From: JBDTSW01 sp051004675
GTDB taxonomy: Bacteria; Actinomycetota; Thermoleophilia; Solirubrobacterales; 70-9
Direction of reading: 5' to 3'
Length of the DNA: 13,082 bases
Assembly: GCA_051004675.1 (NCBI GenBank)
Contig: JBPCKC010000059.1
Coordinates: forward strand, 1 to 13,082
Part shown: positions 8,047 to 13,082 of the stretch, piece by piece
How the letters are laid out: every line of letters begins with the position of its first letter
Position numbering within the stretch: position 1 is the stretch's first letter
The notes under the pieces: generated by a model
What the model saw: only the letters and a program-made list of their open reading frames with translations
What the model was told of the DNA's origin: nothing
Databases searched by the model: none
Program-made: the position numbers and the translations under genes

Positions 8047-9018
8047 TCAGCGACCGAGCTTGAACGCCCGGCGCAGCCGGGCCCAGCGCGCGGGCGGGGC
8101 GGCCGGCGGCTCCGCAAGCCGCGCCGGCACCGGTTCCTGCGGCGGCTCGGCGGCGCCGCGCAGCGCGGAGCGCATCGCGTCGATCTCCCGTGCGAGGGCG
8201 GTGACCGCCGCCTCGACGCGGCTGTCAGCGGTGCGGATCCGCTCGTACACGAGCACCCCGGCGCGCTCGGCGAGCGCGCGGACCTCGGCGTCGGAGCGCT
8301 CGCGGACTGCGAGCAATTCCGACTCGACGACTTCGGCGGTGCGCGCCTGCATCGAGACGAGCCGCTCGTCGAACGCCTCGATCGCCTCCTCCAGCCGGCC
8401 TGTGAGCGTGGCCTCCAGCTCCGCGGCGGCCTCGGCCTGGCTTCGTTCGAAGTCTCCGCGCAGGCGTTCCTCCAGGGCCCCGAGTCGCTCGTCGACGCGC
8501 GCCGCCTGCGCGCCGGCCTCGGTGGCTGCGTCGGCCCGGATCCGCTCGGCCTCCTCGCCCAGGCCCTGGAGGGAGGCCCGAGCCATTCGCGTCCGCTCCA
8601 GCTCGGCCGCATCGGCGCGGCGGACCTGCTCGAAGACGAGGGCCCCTGCGCGCTCGACCACGGCCTCGCCGGCCGCCTCCAGCCCTCGGTCGAGGCGCTG
8701 GGCCTCCGCGCGCAGCTCGCCGGTGAGCTCCTCGAGCGAGGCGAGCCTGGCGTCCATCTTGCGCTCGAGCCGCTCCGTCAGCGAGCTCTCGAGCGCGGCT
8801 TCGACCTGGGAGCTGACGCGGGCCTCGGCGGCCTCGGACAGCTCGCGGATTTGCTCGGTGGCGGTGTGGATCCGCGCCTCGGTTGAGTTCTCCAGGCGGG
8901 CCAGCTCGCCGGCCAAGAACGCCTCGGGCACGGTGTGAAGCCGCCGGACCTCGGGCTGCTGGGCCTCCGGCTTGGGGCCCGGGGCACGGGAAAGCCATCG
9001 TAGCGGGCTAGCGGGCAT
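8047..9018 (-). CDS. Coiled-coil protein of unknown function
   Basis: I do not recognise this 323-residue protein as a named family. The N-terminus (1-35) is Pro-rich and basic. Residues 36-288 are almost entirely Ala/Glu/Arg/Leu helix with heptad-like spacing, as in apolipoprotein-like or SMC-like coiled coils. The C-terminus is Pro-rich (291-310) and ends in a basic amphipathic stretch, RWARLRRAFKLGR. Two segments are related: VERAGALVFEQVRRAD (121-136) and AERAGVLVYERIRTAD (250-265), 10 of 16 identical, suggesting internal duplication. There is no signal peptide or membrane helix; a scaffold or membrane-surface role is possible. The ATG at 9018 has GGAGGA 8 bases upstream. The gene is convergent with clpC and divergent from radA, separating two genes that are often neighbours. 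Composition, strand and ribosome binding site support a real gene over the Ser/Arg-rich opposite frame. Confidence 0.75.
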   Translation of the reverse strand: MPASPLRWLSRAPGPKPEAQQPEVRRLHTVPEAFLAGELARLENSTEARIHTATEQIRELSEAAEARVSSQVEAALESSLTERLERKMDARLASLEELTGELRAEAQRLDRGLEAAGEAVVERAGALVFEQVRRADAAELERTRMARASLQGLGEEAERIRADAATEAGAQAARVDERLGALEERLRGDFERSQAEAAAELEATLTGRLEEAIEAFDERLVSMQARTAEVVESELLAVRERSDAEVRALAERAGVLVYERIRTADSRVEAAVTALAREIDAMRSALRGAAEPPQEPVPARLAEPPAAPPARWARLRRAFKLGR

Positions 9019-9026
9019 GGGAGCGA

Positions 9027-9032
9027 TCCTCC
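9027..9032 (-). promoter_or_regulatory. Ribosome binding site of the coiled-coil gene (GGAGGA)
   Basis: On the minus strand GGAGGA lies 8 bases before the ATG at 9018. It is the strongest Shine-Dalgarno match in the window and fixes the strand and start of this gene. A weak -10-like TAGCTT lies further upstream at 9043-9048. Confidence 0.65.
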
Positions 9033-9065
9033 ACCGGCCGGAAAGCTAGCCGCCGGGGTGGTCGG

Positions 9066-9076
9066 ATTCGGCGAAT
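9066..9076. repeat. Perfect dyad ATTCG-G-CGAAT between divergent genes
   Basis: An 11-base perfect inverted repeat lies in the 160-base gap between the coiled-coil gene and radA. Such a dyad could be an operator for either gene. It is short and seen only once, so it may be chance. Confidence 0.25.
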
Positions 9077-9098
9077 GAGACCGCCGCCTTGCCCGCAG

Positions 9099-9116
9099 GT
9101 GGGGGCATAGCCCCAC
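9099..9116 (+). other. Hairpin upstream of radA
   Basis: GTGGGG (9099-9104) pairs with CCCCAC (9111-9116) around a 6-base loop GCATAG. It lies 62 bases before the radA ATG. It could be a leader structure or part of an operator; the loop holds a CATAG resembling a -10. No function can be assigned. Confidence 0.25.
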
Positions 9117-9156
9117 GATTGGGCAAAGCGCTGCGCGGGGCGGGATGTCGTCGGGC

Positions 9157-9172
9157 GGGCTTGACACCCTCA
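9157..9172 (+). repeat. GGGCTTGACACCCTCA element upstream of radA
   Basis: This 16-base element contains a consensus -35 hexamer TTGACA (9161-9166) and ends 6 bases before the radA ATG. A near-identical copy lies right after radA at 10570-10586, differing by one inserted A. A -10 at normal spacing would fall inside radA, so it is not an ordinary radA promoter. Confidence 0.5.
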
Positions 9173-9178
9173 GAGGAC

Positions 9179-10570
9179 ATGGCCAAAGCGCGATCCACGT
9201 ACGACTGTCAGTCCTGCGGGCACCAGGCGCTCGCCTGGTCGGGCCGCTGCGCCGGGTGCGGCGAGTGGAACACCCTCGTCGAGACGGCCGCCCCGGGGGC
9301 CCCAGCCGGCGGGGGGCGACGCCCCCGCGGCGCGACCGGGGTGAAGCCGGTAGCGCTCCGGGACGTCGCGACGCCCGACGTGCCCCGGCTGCGAACCGGC
9401 ATCGCCGAGCTCGACCGCGTCCTGGGCGGCGGCCTCGTCCCCGGCTCGCTCGTGCTCCTGGGCGGCGAGCCCGGCATCGGCAAGTCCACGATCACGGGGA
9501 TGGCCCTGGGCAATCTGGCCGCCGCCGGGACCGACGTTTTGTACGTGTCGGGGGAGGAATCCGCGGCGCAGGTCAGGCTTCGCGCCGAGCGCCTGGGCGA
9601 CGGGGCCCTCGCCGTGCCGGTCGTCGCCGAGACCTCGCTCGAGCAGGTGGTCGCGACACTGGAGACCCAGCGGCCGCAGGCCTGCGTGATCGACTCGATC
9701 CAGACGCTTCACGCCGAGGGCATGGCCGGCGCGCCGGGCTCGGTCGGGCAGGTCCGGCAGGCGGCCGCGACGGTCATGGAGGTTGCCAAGCGGCTGGACT
9801 GCGCCGTGATCCTTGTCGGTCACGTGACCAAGGAGGGCTCGGTGGCCGGCCCGCGCGTGCTCGAGCACCTCGTCGACTGCGTGCTGTTCTTCGAGGGCGA
9901 GCGCGAGCGGCACTTCCGGACCCTGCGCGCGCTCAAGAACCGATTCGGCGCCACCAGCGAGGTCGGCGTCTTCGAGATGCGCGCGGGCGGCCTGGTCGAG
10001 GTCGAGGACGCCTCGGCTCGCTTCGTCGCCGAGGCCAGCGCGGCGCCGGGCTCCGTGGTGCTGTGCTCGATGGAGGGCACGCGCCCGCTGCTGGTGGAGG
10101 TCCAGGCGCTCGTGGCGCCCACGGAGATCGTCCCTCCGCGGCGGATCGCGACGGGGATCGACCGCAACCGGCTCGCGATGGTGATCGCCGTCCTCGCTCG
10201 CCACGGCGGCCCGGCCCTCGCCGGCGCGGACGTCTTCGTGAACGTCGCCGGCGGCGTGCGCGTGGACGAGCCGGGTGCGGACCTCGCCGTGGCGCTGGCC
10301 CTGGCCTCCGCGCACCGCGGCGAGCCGCTGCGCGACGCCGACGGGCGGCCCCTCGCGTGCTTCGGTGAGATCGGCCTCACCGGCGAGCTGCGCGGCGTGG
10401 CCCACGCGGAGCGACGGATCGCTGAGGCCTCGAAGTTCGGCCTCGCGCCCGTCCTCGGGCCGGCGGCCAGCGAGCGCGCCAAGGGTCTCACCCCGGCCGA
10501 GACGCTGCGCGACGCCCTGCGGGCGGCGGGGGCGCGCGGCAGGCGGGCCCAGGTGCGCCAGGCCGCTTAG
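9179..10570 (+). CDS. radA: DNA repair protein RadA (Sms)
   Basis: RadA is a RecA-like, DnaB-like motor that helps extend strand exchange and process recombination intermediates. The 463-residue protein is of normal length. It begins with a four-cysteine zinc finger, CQSCG (10-14) and CAGCG (24-28). The RecA-type ATPase has Walker A GEPGIGKST (96-104), Walker B ACVIDSIQT (168-176) and the RadA-specific KNRFG motif (253-257). A Lon-protease-like C-terminal domain covers about 300-455 without being a protease. The ATG at 9179 is chosen because MAKARSTYDCQSCG matches the family N-terminus; an upstream ATG at 9089 would add 30 residues of non-family sequence. AGAGGA lies unusually close to the ATG. 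disA follows after 115 bases. Confidence 0.96.
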   Translation: MAKARSTYDCQSCGHQALAWSGRCAGCGEWNTLVETAAPGAPAGGGRRPRGATGVKPVALRDVATPDVPRLRTGIAELDRVLGGGLVPGSLVLLGGEPGIGKSTITGMALGNLAAAGTDVLYVSGEESAAQVRLRAERLGDGALAVPVVAETSLEQVVATLETQRPQACVIDSIQTLHAEGMAGAPGSVGQVRQAAATVMEVAKRLDCAVILVGHVTKEGSVAGPRVLEHLVDCVLFFEGERERHFRTLRALKNRFGATSEVGVFEMRAGGLVEVEDASARFVAEASAAPGSVVLCSMEGTRPLLVEVQALVAPTEIVPPRRIATGIDRNRLAMVIAVLARHGGPALAGADVFVNVAGGVRVDEPGADLAVALALASAHRGEPLRDADGRPLACFGEIGLTGELRGVAHAERRIAEASKFGLAPVLGPAASERAKGLTPAETLRDALRAAGARGRRAQVRQAA

Positions 10571-10586
10571 GGCTTGACAACCCTCA
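10570..10586 (+). repeat. GGGCTTGACAACCCTCA element downstream of radA
   Basis: This copy of the radA-flanking element starts on the last base of the radA stop codon. It carries TTGACA at 10574-10579 and differs from the copy at 9157 by one extra A. No A/T-rich -10 lies 16-19 bases downstream. It may be an operator, or a -35 used with an atypical -10 for disA. Confidence 0.5.
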
Positions 10587-10610
10587 ATCCGACCTCTCCA
10601 CGCGGGATTG
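10585..10610 (+). terminator. Weak stem-loop after radA
   Basis: CAATCC (10585-10590) can pair with GGATTG (10605-10610) across a 14-base loop, with a possible two-pair extension. No T-tract follows directly. It could weakly terminate radA or fold in a readthrough mRNA into disA. Confidence 0.2.
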
Positions 10611-10685
10611 GGTCGTGGGTCGTTTCCAGGGAGCTTTTGCCATCATCGTCTAGTGATGAGCGGCTGCCACGCATCCTCGGGCTGA

Positions 10686-11798
10686 GTGACCCGCGTGGCG
10701 CCCCCATCAGATGACCTGACAGAGATCGAGGCGCGGCAGGACCCGCGCCTCCTCAGAGCACTCGACATGGTCGCCCCGGGCACCCAGCTGCGCGAGGGCA
10801 TCGACAACATCATCCACGCGCGCTCCGGCGGCCTGCTGGTGATCGGGGAGACCGAGGACATCTCGTTCCTCTTCTCCGGCGGCATCCGCCTCGATGTCGA
10901 CTACACGCCCGGGTTGCTCTACCAAGTGGCGAAGATGGACGGCGCGATCATCCTCGACCCGTCCGCCAGCCGGATCTCGTGGGCGAACGTGCAGCTGATG
11001 CCCGACCCCACGATCCTCTCGATGGAGACCGGAACCCGGCATCGGACGGCCGAGCGGGTGTCCAAGCAGACCGAGGCGCTCGTCATTGCGATCTCCGCCC
11101 GCCGCGACGTGGTCTCGCTGTACGCGGAGGGCATCAAGTACATCCTCCAGGACATCCCGACCGTCCTCTCGAAGGCCAACCAGGGGCTGGCCACGCTCGA
11201 GAAGTACCGCACCCGCCTGGACCAGATGTCGGCGCGGCTCACGGCCGCCGAGTTCGCCGGCGAAGCGGTGCTCTACGACGCGCTCGCACTGCTCCAGCGC
11301 GCCGAGATGGTCACCCGGATGGCCACCGAGGTCGAGCGCTACATCATCGAACTGGGCACCGAGGGGCGCCTGATCGAGATGCAGCTCGAGGAGACGGCCG
11401 TGGGCGTGATGGCCGACCGCGCCGCCCTGGTGCGCGACTACAGCGTCCAGGACACCGAGCGGCAGGTTGAGGGCACGCTCCAGGCCCTCGCGGCCCTGCC
11501 GCACGAGGAGGTGTTGGACTTCGGCCGGCTCGCCGAGCTGCTCGGCTACGACCGCAAGACCTCCACCGTCGAGTTCGCCGTCTCGCCCCGCGGCTACCGG
11601 GCCCTCTCGCGCGTCCCCCGCCTGCCCCGGCTCGTGGCTCAGCGCCTGATCCAGCAGTTCCAAGAACTGGACGCGCTGCTCGCCGCCGACGACCACGAGC
11701 TGGCGGCGGTGGACGGCGTGGGGGAGACCCGCACCCGCGACATCCGCGAGGGACTGCGCAGGCTTCAGGAGGTCGACCTCGTCGACCGTTACCCATAG
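10686..11798 (+). CDS. disA: DNA integrity scanning protein DisA, diadenylate cyclase
   Basis: DisA makes cyclic di-AMP from two ATP and slows synthesis when bound to branched DNA, signalling DNA integrity. The 370-residue protein has the DAC domain in its first 150 residues, with the catalytic motifs DGA (85-87) and GTRHR (116-120). A helical spine follows (about 150-330), then a C-terminal helix-hairpin-helix DNA-binding domain, LAAVDGVGETRTRDIREGL (339-357). All key residues for cyclase activity are present. The GTG at 10686 directly follows an in-frame TGA, making it the earliest possible start; GTG at 10695 is an alternative that would remove three residues. Neither has a clear ribosome binding site. 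Its position after radA matches other genomes, where RadA is reported to regulate DisA. carD follows after 57 bases. Confidence 0.96.
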   Translation: MTRVAPPSDDLTEIEARQDPRLLRALDMVAPGTQLREGIDNIIHARSGGLLVIGETEDISFLFSGGIRLDVDYTPGLLYQVAKMDGAIILDPSASRISWANVQLMPDPTILSMETGTRHRTAERVSKQTEALVIAISARRDVVSLYAEGIKYILQDIPTVLSKANQGLATLEKYRTRLDQMSARLTAAEFAGEAVLYDALALLQRAEMVTRMATEVERYIIELGTEGRLIEMQLEETAVGVMADRAALVRDYSVQDTERQVEGTLQALAALPHEEVLDFGRLAELLGYDRKTSTVEFAVSPRGYRALSRVPRLPRLVAQRLIQQFQELDALLAADDHELAAVDGVGETRTRDIREGLRRLQEVDLVDRYP

Positions 11799-11799
11799 T
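11794..11799 (+). promoter_or_regulatory. -10-like hexamer (CATAGT) overlapping the disA stop, possibly for carD
   Basis: CATAGT matches TATAAT at four of six positions and contains the disA TAG stop (11796-11798). It would give a carD leader of about 50 bases. It resembles the stop-codon overlap at greA and clpC, but the match is weaker and there is no -35. Confidence 0.3.
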
Positions 11800-11807
11800 C
11801 AGTACGG

Positions 11808-11829
11808 CGGCCGCCGCCACTAGCGGCCG
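11808..11829 (+). other. GC-rich hairpin in the carD leader
   Basis: CGGCCGC (11808-11814) pairs perfectly with GCGGCCG (11823-11829) around an 8-base loop. It ends 12 bases before the carD ribosome binding site. It could stabilise the mRNA, weakly terminate disA transcripts, or tune carD translation. No T-tract follows. Confidence 0.4.
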
Positions 11830-11841
11830 TTCCCCAACCAC

Positions 11842-11849
11842 GAAGGGAG
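11842..11849 (+). promoter_or_regulatory. Ribosome binding site of carD (GAAGGGAG)
   Basis: GAAGGGAG can pair over 8 bases with the usual 16S rRNA 3' end, with one G-U wobble. It ends 6 bases before ATT at 11856, the ideal spacing. It is the main support for ATT as the carD start codon. Confidence 0.6.
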
Positions 11850-11855
11850 TACCCA

Positions 11856-12437
11856 ATTCCACAGGTAGCAGTAGCAGAGGAGGAAGAGCTCGAGCTCGCC
11901 GAGGATCTCGTCCCGGTCGAGTGCACCTTCGAGGAGGGCGACAACGTCGTCTATCCGCACCACGGGGCCGGCATGGTCCTGAAGAGGGAGAGCAGGGACA
12001 TGATGGGTGAGAAGCGCGACTACCTCACCATCAAGATCCTCCACAACGACATGACCGTCATGGTCCCCTGCGAGAACGCCCACCGCGCCGGGCTGCGGCG
12101 CGTCATCGGAGAGGACGACGTGAAGAGGGTGATCGACGTTCTCACCGGCGAGATGTCGGACATGCCGAAGAACTGGAATCGCCGGTTCAAGTACAACCGC
12201 GAGAAGATCAAGACGGGGGACGTCTTCGAGCTCGCTGAGGTCGTCCGCAACCTCGCGATCCGGGAGGCGGAGAAGGGACTCTCCACCGGCGAGAAGCAGA
12301 TGTACACGCGGGCGAAGAAGATTCTCGCCTCCGAGTTCATGTACGCGCGGGATACCGACGCGGAGGGTGCGGAGGAGTACATCGACGGACTGCTCGACGA
12401 GCGGTCGGGCGACAAGGTCCCCGCCGGGGCCGCGTAG
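11856..12437 (+). CDS. carD: CarD family transcriptional regulator with an apparent ATT start
   Basis: CarD binds RNA polymerase beta and stabilises the promoter open complex, acting on many genes including rRNA. From ATT the product is 193 residues. After an acidic stretch (8-17) the RNAP-interaction domain starts at FEEGDNVVYPHHGAG (25-39) and runs to about 85. The helical DNA-binding domain follows, with NWNRRFKYN (106-114) carrying the conserved tryptophan (107) that wedges into the promoter. The first ATG in frame (11973) would cut off the start of the RNAP-binding domain. Between the disA stop and 11973 there is no in-frame ATG, GTG, TTG or CTG; ATT at 11856 is the only near-cognate codon, 6 bases after GAAGGGAG. 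A base-call error for ATG is the main alternative. ispD follows after 28 bases. Confidence 0.88.
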   Translation: MPQVAVAEEEELELAEDLVPVECTFEEGDNVVYPHHGAGMVLKRESRDMMGEKRDYLTIKILHNDMTVMVPCENAHRAGLRRVIGEDDVKRVIDVLTGEMSDMPKNWNRRFKYNREKIKTGDVFELAEVVRNLAIREAEKGLSTGEKQMYTRAKKILASEFMYARDTDAEGAEEYIDGLLDERSGDKVPAGAA

Positions 12438-12465
12438 AGACCCCGCCAGGCCGGGCGCTCCCGCG

Positions 12466-13082
12466 ATGACTGCTGCCGCACAGGCGACGGCGGTCATCGC
12501 TGCGGCCGGCTCGGGCGAGCGCCTCGGTGCCGGCAAGCCCAAGGCGCTTGTCGCGGTCGGCGGCCGCGAGCTCGTCGCGTGGTCCCTCGACGCGTTCGCC
12601 GGCGCGGACTCGATCGGCGCCGTGGTCGTGGCCGCCCCTCCCGGGCACGAGGCCGAGGTCGAGCGTCTGGCGCCGCCGGGCCTGGAGCTGTATGTGCTCG
12701 CCGGTGGGGCGAGCCGAGCCGATTCGGTCCGAGCGGCGCTGGCCGCGGTGAAGACGGAGCTGGTGGCGATCCACGATGCCGCCCGCCCGCTTGTGAGCCC
12801 CTCGCTCATCGACGCCGTGGTGGGCGGCCTCGGCGGTCGTCCGGACGCGGCGGGCGTCATCGCCGCGACCCCGATCACCGACACGGTCAAGCGAGCGCAC
12901 GAGACGCGCCCGCCGACGGGCGACTTCGAGCGGGGCGGGCCGGAGATCGTCAGGACCGAGAGCCGTGATCATCTCTGGGCGGCGCAAACGCCGCAAGCGT
13001 TTCGTGCCGAAGCCCTGCGAGACGCGTTCGCGGCCGGTCCCGGTCGCGCCGCAGGGGGCACCGACGAGGCGAGGGTGGGTGC
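12466..13082 (+). CDS. ispD: 2-C-methyl-D-erythritol 4-phosphate cytidylyltransferase (partial)
   Basis: IspD transfers CMP to methylerythritol phosphate in the MEP isoprenoid pathway. The first 205 residues are in the window; the C-terminus is cut off by the window edge. The nucleotide-binding loop AAAGSGERLGAGKPKAL (12-28) has the expected Arg19 and Lys27. RADSV (84-88), HDAARP (103-108), TDTVK (138-142), QTPQAF (174-179) and GGTDEA (197-202) match conserved family segments. The stretch between TDTVK and QTPQ is about ten residues longer than in E. coli, with a Pro/Gly/Glu-rich insert near 146-160. The ATG at 12466 lies 28 bases after the carD stop without a clear ribosome binding site, so coupling to carD is likely. 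Whether it is fused to IspF, as in some bacteria, cannot be seen. Confidence 0.94.
   Translation, partial: MTAAAQATAVIAAAGSGERLGAGKPKALVAVGGRELVAWSLDAFAGADSIGAVVVAAPPGHEAEVERLAPPGLELYVLAGGASRADSVRAALAAVKTELVAIHDAARPLVSPSLIDAVVGGLGGRPDAAGVIAATPITDTVKRAHETRPPTGDFERGGPEIVRTESRDHLWAAQTPQAFRAEALRDAFAAGPGRAAGGTDEARVG

Noticed and set aside
8012..8938. Plus-strand open frame opposite the coiled-coil gene
   Set aside because: Its product is almost entirely Ser, Arg and Ala. The minus-strand frame has a coherent helical pattern, an internal repeat and the best ribosome binding site in the window.
9161..9189. TTGACA at 9161 as the -35 of an ordinary radA promoter
   Set aside because: The -10 would lie inside the radA coding region, and the radA start is firmly placed by its zinc-finger N-terminus. 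The element is instead reported as an unexplained repeat.
11973..12437. carD starting at the ATG at 11973
   Set aside because: This would remove FEEGDNVVYPHHGAG, a conserved part of the RNA polymerase-binding domain that is encoded in the same frame just upstream. No ribosome binding site precedes this ATG.

Overview
The window is a high-GC, gene-dense housekeeping segment from a bacterial chromosome, most likely an actinobacterium. The evidence is the strong G/C bias at third codon positions, frequent GTG and TTG starts, several apparently leaderless genes, and the combination of ClpC, RadA, DisA, CarD and IspD. A deep lineage such as Thermoleophilia fits, but that is an inference from gene content and not a measured placement. 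I see no tRNA, rRNA, CRISPR array, insertion sequence or prophage. No stretch longer than 300 bases lacks a gene.

Layout. Bases 1-30 may be the tail of an upstream plus-strand gene. A perfect 28-bp palindrome (42-69) then acts as a probable bidirectional terminator. A GST-like gene lies on the minus strand (130-885). Divergent from it, on the plus strand, are coaX (933-1697), dus (1742-2758), greA (2870-3349), lysS (3403-4893), a small FHA-domain gene (4899-5360) and clpC (5388-8000). A minus-strand coiled-coil gene of unknown function (8047-9018) interrupts the series. The plus-strand series resumes with radA (9179-10570), disA (10686-11798), carD (11856-12437) and the start of ispD (12466 to the window edge).

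How the genes relate. CoaX starts coenzyme A synthesis and IspD serves the MEP isoprenoid pathway. Dus and LysS serve tRNA modification and charging. GreA and CarD act on RNA polymerase. ClpC is the unfoldase of the Clp protease. RadA and DisA link recombination and DNA integrity to cyclic di-AMP. From general knowledge, the same backbone order (coaX, dus, lysS, clpC, radA, disA, ispD) occurs in Bacillus, and most of it in Mycobacterium. What differs here is what fills the slots: an FHA gene between lysS and clpC, and a coiled-coil gene between clpC and radA.

Main observations. carD has no ATG, GTG, TTG or CTG codon that would preserve its N-terminal domain. Its only plausible start is ATT at 11856, preceded by a good ribosome binding site. 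The greA and clpC promoters each contain a perfect TATAAT that overlaps the upstream gene's TAA stop codon. coaX, dus and lysS have -10-like hexamers 6-10 bases before their start codons and no ribosome binding site, which suggests leaderless mRNAs. radA is flanked by two near-identical copies of a GGGCTTGACA(A)CCCTCA element. I found no clearly novel multi-gene system; the window is mostly conserved core genes with some unusual expression signals.
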